Source: CAJXYS01 sp913063035
GTDB lineage: Bacteria > Pseudomonadota > Alphaproteobacteria > Rhodobacterales > Rhodobacteraceae
Reading direction: 5' to 3'
Assembly: GCF_050586465.1 (NCBI RefSeq)
Contig: NZ_JBOCEG010000008.1
Span: 1 to 64,000 of the forward strand
Length of the DNA stretch: 64,000 bases
The notes under the pieces: model-generated
What the model was told of the DNA's origin: nothing
Database searches by the model: none
The model's input: only the letters and a program-made list of their open reading frames with translations
Part shown: positions 16,746 to 22,704 of the stretch, in pieces
Layout: each line of letters begins with the position of its first letter
Position numbering within the stretch: position 1 is the first letter of the stretch
Position numbers and translations under genes: made by a program

Positions 16746-18448
16746 CCGGCGCGGCGACGGTCACCGCGGGCGGCGCGGTCTTCTCGCGCCTCAAGACGCT
16801 GGGCGTGGACTACGTCTTCGCCAATTCCGGCACCGACTTCCCCCCGATCATCGAGGGGCTGGCGGAGGCCGCGGCGCAGGACATCGATCTTCCGCGCGCG
16901 CTGGTCATCCCGCATGAGCATGCCGCGATGGGCATGGCGCATGGCTACTACCTGATGACGGGGCGGCCGCAGGCGGTGATGCTGCACACCAATGTCGGGC
17001 TGGCCAACGGGGCCATCGGCGCGATCAACGCCGCCTGCGAGAACGTCCCGATCTTGCTGATGTCCGGCCGCACCCCGGTGACCGAGGCGGGCCGGTTCGG
17101 CGCGCGGACCGTGCCGATCGCCTGGGGCCAGGAGATGCGTGACCAGGCCGCTCTGGTGCGCGAGTCGGTCAAGTGGGACTACGAGCTGCGGTTTCCGGAG
17201 CAACTCCCGGGTCTGCTCGACCGTGCCCATGCCATCGCCATGTCGACCCCGCGGGGACCGGTCTACCTGTCCCTGCCGCGCGAAGTGCTCTGCGAGCCGA
17301 CGCCGGCGGCGGGGCTGGCCGCGCCGGTCTCGATGCAGCCGGTCGCCGCGGCGCCGGATCCGGCGGCGGTCGCGCAGGCCGCCGACTGGATCGCGGCCGC
17401 CGAACGCCCGCTGGTCATCGCGCAAAGGGGCACGGGCGGGGACGCGACCTTCGCGGCCTTCGGGGCGTGGGTCACGGACTGGGCGCTGCCCGTTTCGTCA
17501 TGGTGGGCGACGCAGCTGGCTCTGCCGACCGATCACCCGGCCCATGTGGGCGCCGACCCGGGGCCCTGGCTGGCCGCGGCCGATCTCGTGGTCGTGATCA
17601 ACGCGCTGGCGCCCTGGTGGCCGGACCGGCACCCGCCGCATCCCGGGGCACGGGTCATCCAGATCGGCCCCGACCCGCTCTTCGCACGCTTTCCCGTGCG
17701 CAATTTCCGCGCCGACCTGGCGCTGGCCGGCGAACTGGACCTCAGCCTGCCGGCGCTCTTTGACGCGATGGCGCAGCGGGACGGGGACGCGGCCGCCCTC
17801 GCCACGCGCCGCAAGCGCATCGCCGCGGCGGCGGCGGACGCCCGTGCGGCCCGCGTCGCGCAGGCCGGGGACCGGGCCGGACCCGGCATCACCAAGGCGT
17901 TGGTCAGCCAGCGGCTCTCGGCCGCGCTCGAGGATATCGACTCGGCGGTCTTCTCCGAGCTTGGCACGACGCTCGGCACGCTGGAGCGGCGCGCGCCGCG
18001 CAGCTGGTTCCAGGAACCCCATTCCGGGGGGCTCGGATGGTCTTTTCCCGCCGCGCTCGGCGCGCAACTGGCCGCGCCGGACCGTGTCTGCGTCGCCACC
18101 ATGGGGGACGGCTCCTACATCTTCGCCAACCCGACCGCCTGCCACCAGATCGCCGAGTCGCTGGAGCTGCCGGTCCTGGTGATCGTGCTGAACAATGCCG
18201 AATGGGGCGCCGTGCGGGCCTCGGTCACGGGCCTATATCCCGACGGACATGCCGCGCGGGCCAACGAGATGCCGCTGACGGGACTCTCGCCGGTGCCTGA
18301 TTTCACCGCGACCGCCACGGCGAGCCGCGCCTGGGCGCGGCGGGTGACGGACCCGGCGGACCTCGACGCCGCGCTGGCGGAGGCGCTCGGGGTGGTGCGC
18401 GCAGACCGTCGGCAGGCGCTTCTCGACATAAGGGTGCTGCCCGGCTGA
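16742..18448 (+). CDS. Thiamine-diphosphate-dependent enzyme (acetolactate synthase / 2-oxo acid decarboxylase-like)
   Basis: 568-aa cytoplasmic enzyme with the three-domain layout of the acetolactate synthase/benzoylformate decarboxylase superfamily. Glu59 in IPHEHAAMGMAHGY is the conserved cofactor-activating glutamate, and the C-terminal GDGSYIFANPTACHQIAE (GDG at 455-457) with VLNNAEWG is the Mg/ThDP-binding motif. It is not clearly IlvB: no small-subunit gene follows and acetolactate synthase-specific features are not evident. Its 4-base overlap with the TRAP permease strongly suggests it acts on the imported compound, by decarboxylation or carboligation of a 2-oxo acid. Precise reaction unknown. 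Confidence 0.82.
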   Translation: MTGAATVTAGGAVFSRLKTLGVDYVFANSGTDFPPIIEGLAEAAAQDIDLPRALVIPHEHAAMGMAHGYYLMTGRPQAVMLHTNVGLANGAIGAINAACENVPILLMSGRTPVTEAGRFGARTVPIAWGQEMRDQAALVRESVKWDYELRFPEQLPGLLDRAHAIAMSTPRGPVYLSLPREVLCEPTPAAGLAAPVSMQPVAAAPDPAAVAQAADWIAAAERPLVIAQRGTGGDATFAAFGAWVTDWALPVSSWWATQLALPTDHPAHVGADPGPWLAAADLVVVINALAPWWPDRHPPHPGARVIQIGPDPLFARFPVRNFRADLALAGELDLSLPALFDAMAQRDGDAAALATRRKRIAAAAADARAARVAQAGDRAGPGITKALVSQRLSAALEDIDSAVFSELGTTLGTLERRAPRSWFQEPHSGGLGWSFPAALGAQLAAPDRVCVATMGDGSYIFANPTACHQIAESLELPVLVIVLNNAEWGAVRASVTGLYPDGHAARANEMPLTGLSPVPDFTATATASRAWARRVTDPADLDAALAEALGVVRADRRQALLDIRVLPG

Positions 18449-18535
18449 CCGCCCACCGCGATTGAAAACCCGGCCGATTGCGCGTATATCGGTGCGTCAA
18501 CAACAAAAAACACCAGAGCAGAGCCGTATCGCCCG

Positions 18536-18994
18536 ATGGGAACGCTGATCGAGAAAGCCTGGACCGAGGTCCTGAAGCCATTGCTGCGCCGCCCGCCGCG
18601 GCTGCAGGTGGCCGCGCTGTGCCATCGGCTCAAGGACGGCCGCCGCGAGGTGCTGGTGATCACGAGCCGCGGCACGGGGCGCTGGATCATTCCCAAGGGC
18701 TGGCCGATCCCGGGCCAGGACGGGCCGGGCACGGCGCTGCAGGAAGCCTGGGAAGAGGCCGGGGTGCGCAAGGGGCGGGTCTCGCCGGCGCCGCTCGGTA
18801 GCTACGGCTACGTCAAGCTGGGCGAGACCGGCCTCGAGGAACCCTGCCGGGCGGATGTCTACGCCATCGCGGTGCGCGAGATGGCCCGTGACTATCCCGA
18901 ACGCGCCGAGCGTCGCCGCAAATGGGTGACGCCGGCCAGGGCCGCCGAGATGGTCGACGAGCCCGAACTCCGCGAGATCCTCCGCAACTTCTGA
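18536..18994 (+). CDS. Nudix hydrolase family protein (DIPP-like) with degenerate Nudix box
   Basis: 152-aa protein of the diphosphoinositol polyphosphate phosphohydrolase-like Nudix branch common in alphaproteobacteria. The fold is recognisable from WIIPKGWPIPG onward. Within the 23-residue box (55-77) the catalytic helix reads QEAWEEAG: both central Glu (73, 74) and Gly76 are kept, but the first Glu of the consensus is Gln61 and the Arg is Gln69. The metal-binding Glu pair argues for retained activity on an unknown dinucleotide or polyphosphate substrate. ATG start; an AT-rich probable promoter region precedes it. Confidence 0.85.
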   Translation: MGTLIEKAWTEVLKPLLRRPPRLQVAALCHRLKDGRREVLVITSRGTGRWIIPKGWPIPGQDGPGTALQEAWEEAGVRKGRVSPAPLGSYGYVKLGETGLEEPCRADVYAIAVREMARDYPERAERRRKWVTPARAAEMVDEPELREILRNF

Positions 18995-19068
18995 GCACGT
19001 ATCGCCCTGGGGGGGGGTGACGGGTGCCGTCCGCGCGGGCGCCCCCGGGCCGCTTCGCGGCGGTTCAT

Positions 19069-19146
19069 GCCTCCGGCGGGGATATTTCCGCCACTTGGAA
19101 GAGGCTCCCGGGCTCCAAGTGGTCCAAATATCCTCGCGCCGGAGGC
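19069..19146. repeat. Inverted pair of a Rhodobacterales-type intergenic repeat
   Basis: Left arm 19069-19099 begins GCCTCCGGCGGGGATATTT and ends CCACTTGGA; the reverse complement of the right arm (19114-19146) reads GCCTCCGGCGCGAGGATATT and ends CCACTTGGA. The two arms are near-identical 31-33 bp units in opposite orientation, 14 bases apart, in the gap between the Nudix gene and the end of truA. A further single copy is at 31527-31557. Looks like a REP/palindromic unit pair that would fold into a long hairpin between convergent genes. Confidence 0.7.
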
Positions 19147-19167
19147 GCGAAACCTGCCCGGCCGGCC

Positions 19168-19935
19168 TCAGGCGAAGGGATCCTCGGGATACCCGACGCC
19201 CGCGAGATAGAGCCCCTGGGGCGGGCAGACCGGGCCGCAGGCGGCGCGGTCGCGCGCGTCCAGCGCCGTCTTGACGTCCTCGGGTGCCCAGGCCCCGGCG
19301 CCGACGCGTTCCAGCGTACCGACGAAGCTGCGGACCTGGCTGTGCAGGAAGCTCCGCGCGCGGAGGTGGAAGCGGTATTCCGTGCCGTGGGGAATGTCCC
19401 GCGTCTCGATCTCCAGGGCGTCGAGCGTTTTCACCGGCGATTTCGCCTGGCAGAGCGTTGCGCGGAAGGTGGTGAAATCGTGCCGCCCGAGCAGGTGCGC
19501 CGCCCCGGCGCGCATCGCCTCGGCGTCGAGCCCGTGGCGAACCTGCCAGACAAGGCCGCGGTCATGGGTCACCGGCGCACGGCGGCTCACCAGGCGGAAA
19601 AGATAGCGCCGTTCCCGGGCGGAGAACCGCGCGTGGAAATCCGCGTCCACCCGCGCCACGGCCAGAACGGCCACCGGATCGGGCCGCAGGTGGGAATTGA
19701 GCGCCTCCATCAGCCGGAACGGGTCCCAGTCGCGCCCCATGTCGCAATGGGCCACCTGTCCGAGCGCGTGGACCCCGGTATCGGTGCGGCCGGCCGCCGC
19801 GATAGCGGGCAGGTCGGGCGCGAGCCGCGCGAGCGCGCGCTCGACCGCCTCCTGCACCGAGGGCTGGTCTTTCTGTCGCTGCCAGCCGGCGAAGGGCGCG
19901 CCGTCGTATTCGATCTTGAGGGCGTAGCGGGGCAT
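19168..19935 (-). CDS. truA: tRNA pseudouridine(38-40) synthase TruA
   Basis: 255-aa enzyme that isomerises uridines 38-40 in the tRNA anticodon arm. The catalytic Asp52 lies in AAGRTDTGVHALGQ, and the protein opens with the typical ALKIEYDGAPFAGWQRQ. The RSFLHSQVRSFVGTLERVG block near residue 200 is the conserved C-terminal core (usually RSFLYHQVR; here Tyr-His is His-Ser, a conservative-looking variant). ATG 19935 is used; the frame extends 12 codons upstream. Divergent from ycjX. Confidence 0.95.
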   Translation of the reverse strand: MPRYALKIEYDGAPFAGWQRQKDQPSVQEAVERALARLAPDLPAIAAAGRTDTGVHALGQVAHCDMGRDWDPFRLMEALNSHLRPDPVAVLAVARVDADFHARFSARERRYLFRLVSRRAPVTHDRGLVWQVRHGLDAEAMRAGAAHLLGRHDFTTFRATLCQAKSPVKTLDALEIETRDIPHGTEYRFHLRARSFLHSQVRSFVGTLERVGAGAWAPEDVKTALDARDRAACGPVCPPQGLYLAGVGYPEDPFA

Positions 19936-19984
19936 GACCGACCCGATAGCCCGTGCCCGCCCCGTGCACAATCCCCCGCCCCCA

Positions 19985-20004
19985 GGTTCCTGACCCTAGG
20001 AACC
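19985..20004. repeat. Inverted repeat in the truA/ycjX divergent region
   Basis: GGTTCCT (19985-19991), 6-base loop, AGGAACC (19998-20004), perfect. Located between the two divergent starts, so it may be an operator for ycjX or truA; no known motif recognised. Confidence 0.4.
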
Positions 20005-20053
20005 GGCGTCGGCGCCGCCTATCTTGGCCCGAAGGGACAGCGAGGAACACGTC

Positions 20054-21475
20054 TTGGGAATCGGAAACATCGCGGACAGCATCGCCCGGCAGGTGGAACG
20101 GGCCGGCGCGGAGGCGGGCGCGCTCTTTTTCGAGCCGGTGATCCGGCTGGGCGTCACCGGGCTGTCCAGGGCCGGCAAGACCGTGTTCATCACCTCGCTG
20201 GTCGCCAACCTGATGGATCGCGGGCGGATGCCGCAACTCCATGCCGCGGCGTCGGGTGCGATCCGCGCGGCCTGGCTGCAGCCCCAGCCCGACGATACGG
20301 TGCCGCGCTTCGACTACGAGGCGCACCTCGCGGCGCTGACCGGGCCCACGCCGCACTGGCCCCAATCCACCAGGCATGTCAGCCAGCTGCGGCTGTCGCT
20401 CAAGGTCCAGCCGGCGGGGCTGATCTCGGGGCTCGGCGGTCCGCGGACGGTGCATCTCGACATCGTGGATTACCCGGGCGAGTGGCTTCTCGATCTCGGG
20501 CTTCTCGACCAGTCCTATGCCGGCTGGTCCGAGCGCGTGCTGGCCCGCGCCGCGGCGCGGGACGGCTTGGCGGCGCCGCTGCGCGCCGCGCTCGACGCGA
20601 CAGACCCGACCGCGCCCTTCTCCGAGACCGAGGCACAGACGCTCGCCGGCGGCTATACCGCCTACCTCGACGCGGCCCGCGCGGCCGGGCTGTCGGACTG
20701 CACGCCGGGGCGGTTCCTGCTGCCCGGAGAGATGGCAGGGTCGCCCGCGCTGACCTTCGCGCCGCTGCCCCCCCCCGGCGGCAGGGCGCCCCGCGGCAGT
20801 CTCTGGCGCGAGATGGAGCGGCGCTTCGACGCCTACAAGGCCCAGGTGATCAAGCCTTTCTTCCGCGCGCATTTCGCACGCATCGACCGGCAGGTGGTGC
20901 TGGTCGACGCGCTGGGCGCGATCCATGCCGGCCCGCCCGCGGTCGCGGAACTCGAGACCGCGATGACCGATATCCTGGCGGCGTTCCGCCCCGGGCGGAA
21001 CAGCTGGCTGGCCTCGATCCTCGGCAAGCGGGTCGAGCGGATCCTCTTCGCCGCGACCAAGGCCGACCACCTGCATCACGAACAACACCCGCGCCTGACC
21101 GCCTTCATGGAGGCGCTTCTGCGCCGGGCCCGCGACCGCGCGGATTTCGCCGGGGCGACCACGGCGGCCATGTCCATCGCGGCGCTGCGCGCGACGGTCG
21201 AGGAAACGCGCCCCCACGGCGGGGCAGAGGTCGGCTGCGTCCGCGGCCGGTTGCTGGAGGACGGGCGGCAGGCGGCCTTCTACCCGGGGGCGCTGCCCGA
21301 GGATCCGAACGTCCTTCTCGCCCCGGCGCGCGAGGGCGCGCCGCGCTGGCTGGAGGCCGATTACGAGATCATGAGCTTCGCCCCCGCGCCGATGACGCTC
21401 CGCCAGGGCGAGGGACCGCCGCATATCCGCCTCGACCGGGCGGCGGAGTTCCTGCTTGGGGATCGTCTCGGATGA
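20054..21475 (+). CDS. YcjX-family P-loop GTPase-like protein (DUF463)
   Basis: 473-aa protein of the YcjX family, a Ras-like P-loop NTPase found next to YcjF. Walker A GLSRAGKT is at 36-43, DYPGEW near 145 is in the switch II/G3 position, and TKAD near 335 matches the G4 (NKxD-like) element. In enterics ycjXF is an RpoH-dependent stress operon of uncertain role. I choose TTG 20054 because AGGA is 7 bases upstream and the protein then starts GIGNIADS like relatives. It is followed 22 bases later by the TIGR01620/YcjF gene. Confidence 0.88.
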   Translation: MGIGNIADSIARQVERAGAEAGALFFEPVIRLGVTGLSRAGKTVFITSLVANLMDRGRMPQLHAAASGAIRAAWLQPQPDDTVPRFDYEAHLAALTGPTPHWPQSTRHVSQLRLSLKVQPAGLISGLGGPRTVHLDIVDYPGEWLLDLGLLDQSYAGWSERVLARAAARDGLAAPLRAALDATDPTAPFSETEAQTLAGGYTAYLDAARAAGLSDCTPGRFLLPGEMAGSPALTFAPLPPPGGRAPRGSLWREMERRFDAYKAQVIKPFFRAHFARIDRQVVLVDALGAIHAGPPAVAELETAMTDILAAFRPGRNSWLASILGKRVERILFAATKADHLHHEQHPRLTAFMEALLRRARDRADFAGATTAAMSIAALRATVEETRPHGGAEVGCVRGRLLEDGRQAAFYPGALPEDPNVLLAPAREGAPRWLEADYEIMSFAPAPMTLRQGEGPPHIRLDRAAEFLLGDRLG

Positions 21476-21497
21476 CGCCCGCCACCGGAGAGACCGC

Positions 21498-22499
21498 ATG
21501 ACCGAAAAGCCAGGCCCCGTTCTGTTCGATCTTGACGCGGACCAGCCGGATGCCAGCCCGGCCAGCGCCCCGCCCGTCGAGGACGGCCCCGCCGAGATGC
21601 CCGAGGGCGAGGCGATGCGCACCGTCGCGGCGCTGACGGCGCGGCGATCCTCGGCGCTCTGGCGGTGGTTCCTGCGGGCAGCGCTGGCGCTCTTGCTGCT
21701 CGTGGTCTCGGTGACGGCCTGGGATTTCGTCACCGGGCTCTTGGAGCGCAACCTCTGGCTGGGGCGCGGGGCGCTGGTCCTGCTCGCCGTTCTGGGCGCC
21801 CTGGCCCTGGCGCTGGTCTTCCGCGAATGGGTGGCGCTGGTCCGGCTGCGCCGGGTGGACGCGATCCGCCAGGCGGCCGAGGCGGCGCGTGCGGGCGGCG
21901 CGCTGGCCGAGGCGCGGGCGGTCACGGACCGGCTCGACCGCCTGTATGCGGGCCGGCCGGATCTTGCCTGGGCGCGGCGGCGTCTGTCCGAGAGGCGTGG
22001 CGAGCTGGTGGACGCGGATGCGTTGCTGGACCTGTCCGAACGCGAACTGGTCGCGCCCCTCGACGCCGCCGCCCGCCGCGAGGTCGAGGCGGCGGCGCGG
22101 CAGGTGGCGACCGTCACCGCCGTCGTGCCGCTGGCATTGGCCGACGTGATGACCGCGCTGGTGGCCAATCTGCGCATGATCCGCCGGGTGGCGGAAATCT
22201 ATGGCGGGCGGGCCGGCACCGTCGGCGCCTGGCGGCTGATGCGCAGCGTGCTGACCCACCTTGTGGCGACCGGCGCCGTGGCGGTCGGCGACGACCTGAT
22301 TTCCACCGTCGCGGGGGGCGGGCTGCTCTCCAGGGTCTCGCGGCGCTTCGGCGAGGGCGTGGTGAACGGGGCCCTGACCGCGCGGGTGGGCATCGCCGCG
22401 ATGGAGGTCTGCCGCCCGGTGCCGTTTTCCGCCGTGCGCCGCCCCTCGGTCTCGTCGCTGGTGCAGCGGGCGCTCTCGGGGCTGTTCGGGCGGGCCTGA
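21498..22499 (+). CDS. YcjF-family membrane protein (TIGR01620, DUF697)
   Basis: 333-aa inner-membrane protein. Residues 1-50 are acidic and probably cytoplasmic; two helices follow at about 57-79 and 89-108, then a long amphipathic region and the conserved C-terminal DUF697 block (VPLALADVMTALVANLRMI near 215 and the Gly-rich helix before ARVGIAAMEVCRPVPF). This C-terminus with RPVPF is diagnostic of TIGR01620 proteins. It is the constant partner of YcjX and presumably anchors it to the membrane. ATG 21498, 22 bases after ycjX. Confidence 0.88.
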   Translation: MTEKPGPVLFDLDADQPDASPASAPPVEDGPAEMPEGEAMRTVAALTARRSSALWRWFLRAALALLLLVVSVTAWDFVTGLLERNLWLGRGALVLLAVLGALALALVFREWVALVRLRRVDAIRQAAEAARAGGALAEARAVTDRLDRLYAGRPDLAWARRRLSERRGELVDADALLDLSERELVAPLDAAARREVEAAARQVATVTAVVPLALADVMTALVANLRMIRRVAEIYGGRAGTVGAWRLMRSVLTHLVATGAVAVGDDLISTVAGGGLLSRVSRRFGEGVVNGALTARVGIAAMEVCRPVPFSAVRRPSVSSLVQRALSGLFGRA

Positions 22500-22529
22500 C
22501 GGGGGCGGCGAGACGCCCTGCCGGTGGCT

Positions 22530-22559
22530 CTGGACGCTCCCGGGTACGGCGCGTATAAC
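22530..22559 (+). promoter_or_regulatory. Candidate ileS promoter giving a leaderless transcript
   Basis: CTGGAC (22530-22535) and TATAAC (22554-22559) at 18-base spacing. A start 7 bases past the -10 would fall at 22566-22567, exactly at the ATG of the short isoleucine-rich frame. Leaderless leader-peptide mRNAs are known for alphaproteobacterial attenuators such as trpL. Confidence 0.45.
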
Positions 22560-22566
22560 CCGGCCC

Positions 22567-22617
22567 ATGATACAGCCATTCGCCGTCATCATCCGAATTA
22601 CCGGCCCGGCGCTCTGA
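22567..22617 (+). CDS. Putative isoleucine-rich leader peptide upstream of ileS
   Basis: A 16-codon frame, ATG to TGA, encodes MIQPFAVIIRITGPAL, with four Ile (codons 2, 8, 9, 11) plus Val; the isoleucine codons include the rare ATA. It begins where transcription from the upstream -10 is expected and ends inside the loop of a strong 12-bp hairpin. This is the arrangement of attenuation by a leader peptide, where a shortage of charged Ile-tRNA stalls the ribosome. There is no visible Shine-Dalgarno, consistent with leaderless translation. I infer a regulatory role for ileS; no experimental or homology evidence is available here, and chance composition cannot be excluded. Confidence 0.5.
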   Translation: MIQPFAVIIRITGPAL

Positions 22618-22634
22618 CAGACAGAGCGGCCGGG
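22605..22634 (+). promoter_or_regulatory. Attenuator-like hairpin in the ileS leader
   Basis: CCCGGCGCTCTG (22605-22616) pairs with CAGAGC-G-GCCGGG (22622-22634) leaving a 5-base loop and a single bulged G. The leader peptide stop codon is at its apex. An alternative, mutually exclusive pairing joins GCGGC (22626-22630) to GCCGC (22656-22660). No T-run follows either structure, so termination would have to be Rho-dependent or act otherwise. Confidence 0.55.
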
Positions 22635-22704
22635 ACAAGGCGTCTGCCCCGTCGCGCCGCCCCACCCAGATACCCGTGATTGCCGAGCCGAGGACACAAG
22701 ATCC

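Noticed and set aside
22500..22704. T-box riboswitch upstream of ileS
   Set aside because: No T-box consensus or specifier/stem I architecture is visible, and T-boxes are not typical of alphaproteobacteria; a leader peptide explains the region better.
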